Source: an uncultured Clostridium sp.
GTDB taxonomy: Bacteria > Bacillota > Clostridia > TANB77 > CAG-508
DNA length: 64,000 nt
Assembly: GCA_900552555.1 (NCBI GenBank)
Contig: URZW01000003.1
Location: 49,051 to 113,050, forward strand
Direction of reading: 5' to 3'
Shown here: in pieces, positions 25,828-33,771 of the stretch
Layout of the letters: every line of letters starts with the position of its first letter
Position numbering within the stretch: the stretch's first letter is position 1
Notes under the pieces: generated by a model
The model's input: the letters and a program-made list of their open reading frames with translations, nothing else
What the model was told of the DNA's origin: nothing
The model's database searches: none
Made by a program: the position numbers and the translations under genes

Positions 25828-26255
25828 ATGGTTGTAAAAGATTTAAGTAATAGTTTTCATCCATGCCCAAAACGGGCAATGTAATTTAACAAAGAAAAAG
25901 TTAGCAGATAAGCCTAAAAAAAATATTAAAGAAAATCAGAAGAAGCGGCACAGATGATGTAGTAACTGACTTTTGCATTATGCCGAAAAGCACAAAATAT
26001 AGTACGAAAAGAACTAATAAATATTGCGAAAGACATGAAGCTTATTATTCAAAAGCATATAGAAATAAAAGTATTAAAGACGGTCTGATTGTGTTTTTAA
26101 CAGAAGAAGATCATAGAGGCACAAACGGGGTACATGGGAAAAACGGTGATAAGTTAAATAGATATTTAAAGAAAGTAGCACAAAAGGCATGGATGGAATA
26201 CTACAAAAAAACAGAAGAAGATTTTATAGAAAGATATGGAAAAAGTAATTTTTAG
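25828..26255 (+). CDS. HNH-like phage protein, split by two +1 shifts at CGG (25873 and 25946)
   Basis: The frame from ATG 25828 (SD AGAGGTG) reads SNSFHPCPK-CGG and stops. Skipping C gives PKGQCNLTKKKLADKPKKN up to QKK-CGG. A second skip gives KKGTDDVVTDFCIMPKSTK and then the conserved part CERHEAYYSKAYRNKSIKDG...EEDHRGTNGVHGKNG...FIERYGKSNF: 141 residues. The His-rich core resembles HNH-derived phage recombination proteins. Starting at 25980 instead would lack a ribosome site. Two independent CGG shifts in one gene is notable. Confidence 0.65.
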
Positions 26256-26267
26256 GAGGATAAAAAC

Positions 26268-26408
26268 ATGGACAAAGAAGAAAAACTAAAAGAAAAAAGA
26301 GAAGAGATTATTAAGTTTTTGAAAGAAGAAAAAATAACAGCACATGATTGGGATTGGATGATAGTTAAATACATAAATCAAAAATATGAAGGATGTACAT
26401 TGCAATAG
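26268..26408 (+). CDS. Small phage protein
   Basis: 46 residues, MDKEEKLKEKREEIIKFLKEEKIT..., with AGGAGG before the ATG. Helical and highly charged, with an aromatic end (HDWDWMIVKYINQKY). Unknown function. Confidence 0.6.
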   Translation: MDKEEKLKEKREEIIKFLKEEKITAHDWDWMIVKYINQKYEGCTLQ

Positions 26409-26419
26409 GCAATGTACTG

Positions 26420-26623
26420 TCACACAGAGGTTATCCACTGAATTTGGGAAATATGAATATGATACATTTTGTCATCATGAATCAATCTAAGAAATTGATT
26501 AGTTGTTGATAGATTTTTCTTAGATAAAAAGTCATTTACAAATATTTCTGATGTTTCATCTTCAATATAGTCATTATCACCAAGTTCAGTCCATACACCT
26601 TTTAAATTGGCGTAAACTACCAT
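26420..26623 (-). CDS. Small minus-strand phage protein
   Basis: 67 residues from ATG 26623 (MVVYANLKGVWTELGDNDYIED), after AAAGGCGG. It is mostly beta-like and acidic. It ends convergent with the gene at 26268. It may be lysogen-expressed. No family recognised. Confidence 0.55.
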   Translation of the reverse strand: MVVYANLKGVWTELGDNDYIEDETSEIFVNDFLSKKNLSTTNQFLRLIHDDKMYHIHISQIQWITSV

Positions 26624-26681
26624 ATAATCACCGCCTTTCAAAGTGATTATATCATAATAACAGAAAAGGAGAAATAGAAAA

Positions 26682-27437
26682 ATGGACAATCCGAATTATT
26701 ATGCAATAATACCCGCAAAAGTAAGGTATGATGATAGATTAAGAGCAAATGAAAAATTGCTATATGGAGAAATATCAGCATTATCAAACAAAGACGGTGA
26801 ATGTTGGGCTAGTAATTCATATTTTGCAAAAGTATATCAAGTTACAACACCGGCTATAAGCAAGTGGATAAGTGATTTGGAAGAATGTGGATATATATCC
26901 GTAGAGTATATTAGAAAAAATGGTTCTAAAGAACTAGAAAAAAGAATCATACATTTAAACGAGGTATTAACAAATGTTAATGGGGGTATTAACAAAAAAT
27001 TAAGGGGGTATTCACAAAAGTTTAAAGAGAATAATACAAGTATTAATAATAAAAAAGAAGAAGAAAGGAATTTTCAAAAAGAGCTAAAAGACGTTATTGA
27101 ATTTTATGAGAATAATATAACACTAATAACAGCGTTTATTTTAGAAGACATGGAAAACTATTTAAAGTCAGGACTGTATGCAGACTTAATTATCGAAGCA
27201 ATGAAAGAAGCGGTTTCTAGAAACAAAAGAAATTGGAAATACGTAACTGGAATATTAAATGACTGCATAAACAACAAAGTGTATACAGTAAAACAATTTA
27301 AAATCAGACAAGAAGAATTTAAATCAAATAAAACACAAACACATCAAAGCAATAGAACAAAAGAAAAAGTTGAATATGACGAAGTAGAATTTTCAAACGA
27401 AGAAGAATATAAAGAAAAGATACTAGGGAAAGGATAA
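26682..27437 (+). CDS. Phage replication initiator with HTH and DnaD-like domain
   Basis: 251 residues. The N-terminal winged helix matches replication-initiator proteins (YYAIIPAKVRYDDRLRANEKLLYGEISALSNK...ASNSYFAKVYQVTTPAISKWI). The C-terminal DnaD-like domain runs through FILEDMENYLKSGLYADLIIEAMKEAV...NWKYVTGILNDC. It probably binds the phage origin and helps load the helicase encoded next. AAAAGGAG precedes the ATG; 3 bp separate it from the dnaB gene. Confidence 0.85.
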   Translation: MDNPNYYAIIPAKVRYDDRLRANEKLLYGEISALSNKDGECWASNSYFAKVYQVTTPAISKWISDLEECGYISVEYIRKNGSKELEKRIIHLNEVLTNVNGGINKKLRGYSQKFKENNTSINNKKEEERNFQKELKDVIEFYENNITLITAFILEDMENYLKSGLYADLIIEAMKEAVSRNKRNWKYVTGILNDCINNKVYTVKQFKIRQEEFKSNKTQTHQSNRTKEKVEYDEVEFSNEEEYKEKILGKG

Positions 27438-27440
27438 AAA

Positions 27441-28688
27441 ATGTATGATGAAGAAATAGAAAAAACAGTTTTATACTACTTAATATTTGAGAAAGAACAA
27501 ATAAATGTAAACGAAGATGACTTTTTTTTTCAAAAACATAAGCAAATAGTAAAAGCAATAAATGAACTAAAAAGTAAGAAACAAGAAATCAATATATTAA
27601 GTGTAAAAAATAAAATAAAAGGTAAAGACACTGAAGTATTAAAATATATAAGTATTATAGCAGAAAGTAGATTTGGTAGTTCAATAGAATATGCTTATAA
27701 AGAACTAAAAAGATTAAGTAAAAAAAGAAAATTATTGGAATTAAGCAAAGAAATACAAAAAGATATTGAAGAAGAAACAGAGCCAGAAATATACATAGAA
27801 AAGAAAATAAAAGAACTAACAGAAATAAATCAAGATGGAGAAAAAGAAAAAACATTTTTAGACATAGTTTGTGAAACATCAGATGTAATTGAAAAGAAAA
27901 GATTACAAGGAACAGAATATGATTATAAATATTTTACAGGAATATTTGATTTGGATAAGGCAACAAACGGGTTGCATGAAGAAGAACTTACAATAGTCGG
28001 AGCAAGACCAGGTGTCGGAAAAACAACTTTTGCATTACAAGTTGCACATAAAATTGCAAAAAAAGGTATATCAGTAGCAATTGTAAGTTTAGAAATGTCA
28101 GAAACACAAATAGTTCAAAAACTAATTTCAAAAGTGTCAAATGTTGATAGTAACAAGTTAAGGACAGGAAATTTAAATATACTTGAGCAAGAAAAAATAG
28201 CAATAGCAGAAGGAGAAATATCGGATTTACCATTTTTTATAAATACAAGAGCTAGAAGTATACAAGAAATAGAAACATATGCTAGAAGACTAAAAAATAA
28301 AAATAATCTAGGGTTGTTAATTATAGATTACATACAATTAGTTAAAAGTAAAAATAGATTTAATAGCAGAGAACAAGAGGTAGCAGAAATATCAAGAAGC
28401 TTAAAACTATTAAGCTTAGAATTAAAAATACCAATCATTGGACTATGTCAGTTAAATAGAAATGCTGCAAGAACAGAGCCTACATTAGCAGATTTAAGAG
28501 AAAGTGGAGCAATAGAGCAAGATGCTGACAATGTAATTTTTATATACAAAGAAAATGAAAATGAAGAACCACAGCTAGTTGAAAATGTGATAATAGATTT
28601 GCAAAAACAAAGAGCAGGAGGACTTACAAAAGTAACAGTAAGATTTGACAAAAAAGTAAGTGAATTTAGAAATTTGATTAGGAGATAA
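27441..28688 (+). CDS. dnaB: Replicative DNA helicase, DnaB family
   Basis: 415 residues. There is an N-terminal helical domain (about 1-100) and a RecA-like motor with Walker A GARPGVGKTT, SLEMSETQIVQKLIS, Walker B LLIIDYIQLV and GLCQLNRNAARTEPTLADLRESGAIEQDAD. It unwinds phage DNA at the fork and is coupled to the DnaD-like initiator just upstream. Confidence 0.94.
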   Translation: MYDEEIEKTVLYYLIFEKEQINVNEDDFFFQKHKQIVKAINELKSKKQEINILSVKNKIKGKDTEVLKYISIIAESRFGSSIEYAYKELKRLSKKRKLLELSKEIQKDIEEETEPEIYIEKKIKELTEINQDGEKEKTFLDIVCETSDVIEKKRLQGTEYDYKYFTGIFDLDKATNGLHEEELTIVGARPGVGKTTFALQVAHKIAKKGISVAIVSLEMSETQIVQKLISKVSNVDSNKLRTGNLNILEQEKIAIAEGEISDLPFFINTRARSIQEIETYARRLKNKNNLGLLIIDYIQLVKSKNRFNSREQEVAEISRSLKLLSLELKIPIIGLCQLNRNAARTEPTLADLRESGAIEQDADNVIFIYKENENEEPQLVENVIIDLQKQRAGGLTKVTVRFDKKVSEFRNLIRR

Positions 28689-28804
28689 TGCTTATGAAAA
28701 AAGTGATTAAAGAAACAGATTTTCAAAATGTAAGTAATATAGAAAAATGTAAATTGATATTACAAATTATAAAAGGACAAGCAATTTACACAAAAGGGGG
28801 ATAA
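28688..28804 (+). CDS. Small phage protein
   Basis: 38 residues, start ATG overlapping the dnaB stop (TAATG); an internal ATG at 28694 is equally possible. MKKVIKETDFQNVSNIEKCKLILQ. Unknown function; translational coupling is likely. Confidence 0.5.
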   Translation: MLMKKVIKETDFQNVSNIEKCKLILQIIKGQAIYTKGG

Positions 28805-28808
28805 AAAG

Positions 28809-29091
28809 GTGAACAATATAACAAAAGAAACAAGGAAAGAAAGTTATAAAAAATTAGAATTAAAAAAGAAAAGCAAATTAATATATGACAACTTAGATGG
28901 AGAATATACAGCAAGAGAATTGGCAAATAAATTGTATAAGAAGCGGATTAACAAGAACGGCAGAAAGACAAGAAACAGCACCACGATTAACTGAATTAGT
29001 AGAGTACGATTTAGTAGAAGTAGTCGGCAAGAAATTTGATTCAATAAGCAACTGTAATGTAGCAGTTTATAAAAGAAAAGGAGAAACGTAA
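28809..29091 (+). CDS. Winged-helix phage protein, split by +1 shift at CGG (28944)
   Basis: From GTG 28809 the zero frame reads ELANKLYKK-CGG-ATT and stops at 28994. Skipping C continues KKGLTRTAERQETAPRLTELVEYDLVEVVGKKFDSISNCNVAVYKRKGET, giving one 93-residue winged-helix protein whose recognition helix follows the shift site. Neither half alone is a plausible domain. It lies 4 bp after the preceding small gene in the replication operon. Confidence 0.75.
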
Positions 29092-29092
29092 A

Positions 29093-29419
29093 ATGTTAAA
29101 ATTATTTAAAAATTTGAATAAAAAATCAGAAGTAAAAATATGTGAATATGCACAAAAGAACATAAATGAATTATCAAGAATTATAAATAGACCTCACGAA
29201 GGTGAAATAGTTAGAATAGAAAACATTAAAATAAATAAAAAATTCAAGTCTCCGCAAGATGAAAAGTTAAGAAAAAGATTGGAGTATTTTGGTAAACACA
29301 ATTATTTTAGAAGTACAATTATTTTAAATAATAAAAATTATCTTGTTGATGGATATACAACATATTTATTAGCAAAAGATATGAAATTTGATTATATAAC
29401 AATATTAAGAGAAAAATAA
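29093..29419 (+). CDS. ParB/Srx-like nuclease-domain phage protein (tentative)
   Basis: 108 residues. The second half (RIENIKINKKFKSPQDEKLRKRLEYF...STIILNNKNYLVDGYTTYLLAKDM) resembles the ParB N-terminal fold with a VDGY turn. The first half is helical. The start is 1 bp after the preceding stop with AAAGGAG. The function (perhaps replication or partition accessory) is inferred weakly. Confidence 0.55.
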   Translation: MLKLFKNLNKKSEVKICEYAQKNINELSRIINRPHEGEIVRIENIKINKKFKSPQDEKLRKRLEYFGKHNYFRSTIILNNKNYLVDGYTTYLLAKDMKFDYITILREK

Positions 29420-29465
29420 AATATTTGAAAAAGTTTATACAAATTTGGAATTAAGAATAATAAAA

Positions 29466-29577
29466 TAAAAACCCTCACTTAGGAGGGCTGAGCACTTATT
29501 ATGATAAATGCTACAAATAATGAAAACAATAAAACTGTAAGATGAGCTAATAAAAAGCCTTTAATGAAATCTTTCAT
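29466..29577 (-). CDS. Small hydrophobic peptide with terminator (type I toxin-like)
   Basis: Minus-strand ATG at 29577 after AAAGGAGG encodes 32 residues (MKDFIKGFLLAHLTVLLFSL...IIISAQPS): basic start, one membrane span, short tail. Its stop TAA (29479-29481) sits within a terminator CCCTCC / TGAGGG with T run ending near 29466. Size and topology resemble toxic membrane peptides of type I systems. No antitoxin RNA is proven. Confidence 0.6.
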
Positions 29578-29600
29578 ACTGCCTCCTTTAGTGGGGTGTA

Positions 29601-29618
29601 GAGATACTAAAGTATCTC
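29601..29618. promoter_or_regulatory. Palindrome in the leader of the hydrophobic peptide
   Basis: GAGATACT-AA-AGTATCTC is a perfect 8-bp hairpin 24 bp upstream of the minus-strand start. It could be a 5' stabilising stem or operator. Confidence 0.5.
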
Positions 29619-29721
29619 AAAAAATTATTAAGTTAAATAAATTATAGCACTATATTAAATGAAAGTCAAAAAAGGCAATACAAACAGATTATATAAAAAT
29701 TAAATGGAAGGAACATAAGAG

Positions 29722-29763
29722 ATGATTGAAGTAAACGAATATGTGAAAACAGATTTAAAGTAG
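29722..29763 (+). pseudogene. Truncated small phage gene remnant
   Basis: ATG after a GGAAGG-containing leader gives MIEVNEYVKTDLK then TAG. The beginning resembles longer phage proteins that start with MI-VN-YV-T, so it is likely a deletion remnant or a leader peptide for the next gene. Confidence 0.35.
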
Positions 29764-29772
29764 GTGAAGAAG

Positions 29773-30225
29773 ATGAATAGAGAGATAAAGTTTAGAGGAA
29801 AAATGATACCAGAAAATGAATGGATTTTTCGAACAATATTAAGAATACCAGCTCCACCTGTATGTTTTGGAAAAAGTGAAACAGATAAATACTATATACA
29901 GTTTCCAGACCCAAGATATATGCCAGACTGGAATATGCCATATAAAATGGTACAAGGAGAAGTAAATGCAGATACAATAGGACAATACACAGGACTAGAC
30001 GATAAAAACGGAAAAGAAATATACGAGGGAGATGTAGTATATTGTCAAACAAAATATGGAAAGGCAAAGGCAATAATTAAATTTATAGATGGCAAATTTG
30101 CAGCATATTGGAATAGTGCACTTACGCATCCAGAAAATGGACATCATATTGCTTGTTATGAAATAAACAAAAGATTTGAAGTAATTGGAAATATATACGA
30201 TAATCCAGAGTTATTAGGAGGCTAA
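29773..30225 (+). CDS. YopX-family phage protein
   Basis: 150 residues, MNREIKFRGK at the start and TIGQYTGLDDKNGKEIYEGDVVYC, then EVIGNIYDNPELL: the pattern of the YopX family (SPbeta YopX and many Firmicutes phages). The biochemical function is unknown. ATG 29773 follows AGGTGA; a GTG at 29764 is less likely. Confidence 0.88.
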   Translation: MNREIKFRGKMIPENEWIFRTILRIPAPPVCFGKSETDKYYIQFPDPRYMPDWNMPYKMVQGEVNADTIGQYTGLDDKNGKEIYEGDVVYCQTKYGKAKAIIKFIDGKFAAYWNSALTHPENGHHIACYEINKRFEVIGNIYDNPELLGG

Positions 30226-30230
30226 TAGAT

Positions 30231-30465
30231 ATGTTAAAAATAAGAGATGATGTAGATTTAAAAGAACTTGAAAAGTTTGGGTTTAAACCAGATTATTATA
30301 TAGATGACAAAGTATATGTTAAAGAATTTAAAAAGCGGATTATTTTATAAAGAGTATATTATTATTTGGTTTAAAGATAGAGAAATACAGATTAGAAATA
30401 ATGGGCAAATATTATTAGAAACATTATACGATTTAATCAAAGCAAATTTAGTAGTAAAGGAGTAA
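30231..30465 (+). CDS. Small phage protein split by +1 shift at CGG (30336)
   Basis: Zero frame: MLKIRDDVDLKELEKFGFKP...VKEFKK-CGG-ATT then stop. Skipping C at 30336 gives EFKKGLFYKEYIIIWFKDREIQIRN...LVVKE, 77 residues. The restored protein is a continuous small alpha/beta domain of a kind frequent in clostridial phages. It is 5 bp after the YopX gene. Function unknown. Confidence 0.7.
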
Positions 30466-30467
30466 AT

Positions 30468-30605
30468 ATGGAAGAGCCAATAGACTGTGTAAAAATAATT
30501 ATAGATTATTGTAAAGAAAATTATAATAAATGTGAAAATTGCGAGATAGACCATATATGCGAAAAATATTTTGTTAGAGAACCTAGGAAATGGAGGAGTA
30601 AATAA
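30468..30605 (+). CDS. Small cysteine-rich phage protein
   Basis: 45 residues with four spaced cysteines (DYCKENYNKCENCEIDHICEKYF), possibly one zinc site. AAAGGAG precedes the ATG; it starts 2 bp after the previous stop. Confidence 0.6.
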   Translation: MEEPIDCVKIIIDYCKENYNKCENCEIDHICEKYFVREPRKWRSK

Positions 30606-30608
30606 GAT

Positions 30609-30806
30609 ATGTTATTTTGTGAAAAGGAAGATTGTAAATTTAGAAGTAAAACAAAGTGTAAAAACTTTACGATAGGTGGCAAACCAGCTTATAAATGTAA
30701 AGCTAAACATACTCTTATTAGTTTTTATGCTGATGGTTCTAGTGATACATTTATACCTGCTGATAATACTTGTACTTGTTTAACATATCGTAAGAGAGAG
30801 GAGTAA
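30609..30806 (+). CDS. Small cysteine-rich phage protein
   Basis: 65 residues, MLFCEKEDCKFRSKTKCKNF..., with six cysteines in zinc-finger-like spacing and a C-terminal YRKREE. GGAGG precedes the ATG. Unknown function. Confidence 0.6.
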   Translation: MLFCEKEDCKFRSKTKCKNFTIGGKPAYKCKAKHTLISFYADGSSDTFIPADNTCTCLTYRKREE

Positions 30807-30813
30807 ATAAGAT

Positions 30814-31071
30814 ATGAAAATAAGAGAATTAAAAATAACAAGCAAGATAGCTGATAAACATAAAAAGACAATGAATGCTTTGTATATTATTACTTACATA
30901 TTATTATTTCCATTTGTAATATTAGATTATTTGTCAGATTTTTTAGAATGGCTATGCAATAAAATGTCATGGTTTAGAACTGATATTGTATATACAACAT
31001 TTAAAATTATATACAAGAAAGAAATTATAGCAGATATGCAAAAGAGAGGTGTTTTAAGTGAAAGAAAATAG
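30814..31071 (+). CDS. Small phage membrane protein
   Basis: 85 residues: basic N-terminus, one hydrophobic helix (about 27-48, LYIITYILLFPFVILDYL), then an amphipathic basic C-terminus. GAGAGGAG precedes the ATG. It overlaps the next gene by 14 bp. Unknown. Confidence 0.6.
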   Translation: MKIRELKITSKIADKHKKTMNALYIITYILLFPFVILDYLSDFLEWLCNKMSWFRTDIVYTTFKIIYKKEIIADMQKRGVLSERK

Positions 31072-31468
31072 TATAGAAGAAGATATAAAAATGATAGAAA
31101 TATTAAAAAACAAAAACCTTTACATAAACATTAAACCGAAAAGTAGTATATGTATTGATTGTATAAACAAAAACAAAAACAAACATATAGAAGCAGAAGT
31201 AGTAATTAATGAAAAATTGGAAGAAGCAATAAACTATATTTTATCAGATTATAAAAGAGTATTAAAAGAGAATGAAGAATTAAAAAAATTCCATATACAA
31301 GATAATAAACATTTGGATTTTATAATGCAGCATAGTATTCCAGTTCAAAAAGTAAAAGACAAGATAGAAGAATATAAGAAAATGTTACTAAGTTGCAATA
31401 GATTTTCTGATGTTGACAGAATAAAAGCAATTAATGAAAGAATATTAGAGTTACAAGAACTACTATAA
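31058..31468 (+). CDS. Phage coiled-coil protein
   Basis: 136 residues from GTG 31058 (GAGAGGTG upstream). It has CIDCINKNKNKH near residue 30 and then a long coiled coil, ending RILELQELL. The C-terminal segment resembles the ends of the next two small genes (ELLEGRK type), suggesting duplicated modules. Function unknown. Confidence 0.6.
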   Translation: MKENSIEEDIKMIEILKNKNLYINIKPKSSICIDCINKNKNKHIEAEVVINEKLEEAINYILSDYKRVLKENEELKKFHIQDNKHLDFIMQHSIPVQKVKDKIEEYKKMLLSCNRFSDVDRIKAINERILELQELL

Positions 31469-31483
31469 GGGAGAAAATAAAAA

Positions 31484-31741
31484 ATGGAAGAAAAATATAT
31501 AAATAAAATATTGAATTTTTCAGATGAAAATATATGTACTGAAAAAGAATTAATTATAAATAAAGAACAAGCAAAGAAAATTATTAAAGAATTACAAGAA
31601 GATTACACACCAAATGCAATAATAAAATTAAAAATTGCGGAATACAAACAAAGAAAAGCAAAATGTGATGATATAGAAACTGAAATTAGATTAGATGTGA
31701 AAATAAGAGCATATGAAGAACTACTAGAAGGGAGAAAATAA
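31484..31741 (+). CDS. Small phage coiled-coil protein
   Basis: 85 residues, ending AYEELLEGRK. The helical end and the DNA CTACTAGAAGGGAGAAAATA are repeated at the end of the gene at 32090, indicating tandem duplication of 3' modules together with the next ribosome site. GGGAG precedes the ATG. Confidence 0.6.
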   Translation: MEEKYINKILNFSDENICTEKELIINKEQAKKIIKELQEDYTPNAIIKLKIAEYKQRKAKCDDIETEIRLDVKIRAYEELLEGRK

Positions 31742-31742
31742 A

Positions 31743-31868
31743 ATGAACGGAAATGATAATGGATTCATAAAAAATAGAAATAAAGAAAAACAAAGGCAAA
31801 AAAACATAATAGAATATCAAAGAAAATTTTTAAATAAGAAAATGAAAAGAGGTAATAGAAATGAGTAA
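31743..31868 (+). CDS. Small basic phage peptide
   Basis: 41 residues, very rich in Asn/Lys/Arg (MNGNDNGFIKNRNKEKQRQK...). The ribosome site GGGAG lies in the end of the previous gene. It overlaps the next start. Possibly nucleic-acid binding; unknown. Confidence 0.45.
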   Translation: MNGNDNGFIKNRNKEKQRQKNIIEYQRKFLNKKMKRGNRNE

Positions 31869-32097
31869 AGTAATATGTCCGAATTGCGGAAGCGAAAAAT
31901 TAACATATTTTAAAGAATTTTGTACTATAAGATATTATTTACTAGACAAAAATAACAATCCAACTAAAAAATGTACAAAGAAAAAAGAGGATTCTTGCAA
32001 TATGCCAGAGAATTGGCAATGTTTAGATTGTGGTTATATATTCGGCGGTACAGCAAATATACAATATGCTTATAAGGGAGGACTAAACAATGAATGA
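31861..32097 (+). CDS. Zinc-ribbon phage protein
   Basis: 78 residues with CPNCGSEKL and CLDCGYIFGG knuckles (two CxxC pairs), typical of a zinc ribbon. AGAGGTAAT precedes the ATG. Role unknown; nucleic-acid or protein binding is inferred. Confidence 0.7.
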   Translation: MSKVICPNCGSEKLTYFKEFCTIRYYLLDKNNNPTKKCTKKKEDSCNMPENWQCLDCGYIFGGTANIQYAYKGGLNNE

Positions 32098-32181
32098 AGA
32101 AGAAGCAAAAAAACATTAGAGTATGGAATAAAACTAGGAAGAAGGCAAGCTTTACAAGAGCTACTAGAAGGGAGAAAATAA
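32090..32181 (+). CDS. Small gene with A7 slippery site (possible -1 frameshift or lesion)
   Basis: Zero frame MNEEEAKKH stops at 32119. On GCA-AAA-AAA-CAT a -1 slip over A-AAA-AAA continues as KKTLEYGIKLGRRQALQELLEGRK, whose end matches the genes at 31484 and 31058. The heptamer is a true slippery sequence, but a one-base A loss would look the same. Confidence 0.45.
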
Positions 32182-32215
32182 AACAAGCAATAAATAAGAA
32201 AGTAGAGGAATTAGG

Positions 32216-32626
32216 ATGGAAATAAAAGAAAAAAGTTTAGATTTAAAATTAAATAAAGGACATGCAGTATGTTTTGATTTTGATGGTGTAATACATAAAT
32301 ATTCAAAAGGTTGGCAAGATGGAAGCATATATGATGAATATAATAAGGAAGTAGTAGACTTAATGTTATTATTACAAAAATTAGAAATACCAATATTTAT
32401 ATGTTCTACAAGAGAACCAATACAAATAATAAATTGGTGGAATAAACAAGGATTTTGGTGTGAAGCAATAAGTATAAGTAATGACAAAACATTTTGGAAT
32501 GATTTGAAATATATAGGTGTAACAAATAGAAAATTACCAGCACAATTATATATAGATGATAGAGCATATAAATATACTGGACAAACAGTAAAACAGTTTA
32601 TATTAGATAACTCAGAGGAGGACTAA
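32216..32626 (+). CDS. HAD-superfamily phosphatase-like phage protein
   Basis: 136 residues. The HAD motif I CFDFDGVIHKY has the nucleophile Asp and general-acid Asp. Motif II-like Ser/Thr is in IFICSTREP and an acidic motif is in LYIDDRAYKY. It is probably a small hydrolase of phosphorylated substrates; such genes are frequent in phages but the substrate is unknown. A GAGG-containing leader precedes the ATG. Confidence 0.75.
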   Translation: MEIKEKSLDLKLNKGHAVCFDFDGVIHKYSKGWQDGSIYDEYNKEVVDLMLLLQKLEIPIFICSTREPIQIINWWNKQGFWCEAISISNDKTFWNDLKYIGVTNRKLPAQLYIDDRAYKYTGQTVKQFILDNSEED

Positions 32627-32629
32627 CAT

Positions 32630-32968
32630 ATGACAAAAGAACAAGCAATAGAAAGACTAAAAAAATTAGATTATTTACTTGATGATGTATATAGTACAGG
32701 ATTAGTTGAAGATGAAGAAAGAAACAAATATCAAGATGCAATAGAAACGGTTTTGCCTATGCTAGAAGAAAAAGACAAAACAATTTCAAGTAAAGACAAA
32801 ATAATAGATTTAATGGCAAATCATATAGCAACAAGTGATAGTGACTTATGCGAGTATTTAGATATAACAACTAAATGTAAATATTATGCAGGAGACAATG
32901 GAAAAACTTGTGATAACTGTATAAAACAATATTTTGAAAATAAAGCAAAAGAATTATTAAATAAATAA
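32630..32968 (+). CDS. Phage hypothetical protein
   Basis: 112 residues, MTKEQAIERLKKLDYLLDD..., helical with a Cys cluster near the end (CKYYAGDNGKTCDNCIKQYF). GGAGG precedes the ATG, 3 bp after the HAD gene. Unknown function. Confidence 0.6.
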   Translation: MTKEQAIERLKKLDYLLDDVYSTGLVEDEERNKYQDAIETVLPMLEEKDKTISSKDKIIDLMANHIATSDSDLCEYLDITTKCKYYAGDNGKTCDNCIKQYFENKAKELLNK

Positions 32969-33067
32969 AAGAGAATACTACATCTAAAGAGTTTCTAAAG
33001 AGAATCTAAAGAGATGTAGTATGAAAGATAAAAATAATATATAGACATGTAAAAAGGAAGTGAAGAT

Positions 33068-33562
33068 ATGAATATAAAAGAAAAAATTGTTGCACTAATA
33101 CCAAAAAAACAAGAAAGTGTAAAAGAAATTAAGGTTCCTGATTTAAAACAATACTTAGTAAACGGTTATGAAGAAATAAGACAAGTAAAAAAGGAAAATA
33201 TAGAACTAGAAAATCAGTTGGAAGAAGAAAAGAAAAATAAGCAACTATACGAAGGAGCTTTAGTAACATTATCAGAATTTCAACAAAGAGATAAAGATAA
33301 CAAGAATGAAATTGATAGACTTAAAAATAAGATAAAAGAAAAAGAGCAAGAAATAAATAATATAAATTCACAACTTAATACATATAAAATTAGACAAATT
33401 GAATATGACAAAAGAGAGAAGAATTTAAAAAATGAAATAAATGAGAATGTAAAAAGAAAAATAAATATATTAAAAGACGATATATGTAACAAGATAAAAA
33501 ATACTAAAGGAAACTTAAGCAAAGACAAAGTTATAGACATTGTATATAAAGAAGTGGAGTGA
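33068..33562 (+). CDS. Phage coiled-coil protein
   Basis: 164 residues, almost entirely a predicted coiled coil (about 35-130), with N-terminal LIPKKQESVKEIKVPDLKQYL. GGAAGTGA precedes the ATG. The 100-bp gap before it contains three nearby direct repeats of AAAGAGxxTCTAAAG type. Unknown function. Confidence 0.6.
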   Translation: MNIKEKIVALIPKKQESVKEIKVPDLKQYLVNGYEEIRQVKKENIELENQLEEEKKNKQLYEGALVTLSEFQQRDKDNKNEIDRLKNKIKEKEQEINNINSQLNTYKIRQIEYDKREKNLKNEINENVKRKINILKDDICNKIKNTKGNLSKDKVIDIVYKEVE

Positions 33563-33567
33563 TACAA

Positions 33568-33759
33568 ATGACTAAAACAATAAAAAATCTATTAAAAGCA
33601 AAAGAATTAATAGAGAAAAAACTAGATTTAAACAATAATTTACTTGAAACAATAAAAGTGTTGAGACAAGATGAAAACAGTCTAAAAGAAGAAAATGAAG
33701 CTTATGAGATAGCATTAAAACTAATTAAGAAAAAGATAAAAGAAGAATATAATAAATAA
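33568..33759 (+). CDS. Small phage coiled-coil protein
   Basis: 63 residues from ATG 33568 after GTGGAGTG, overlapping the end of the upstream context. Helical and charged. Unknown. Confidence 0.55.
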   Translation: MTKTIKNLLKAKELIEKKLDLNNNLLETIKVLRQDENSLKEENEAYEIALKLIKKKIKEEYNK

Positions 33760-33771
33760 GGAGGGGCACTA

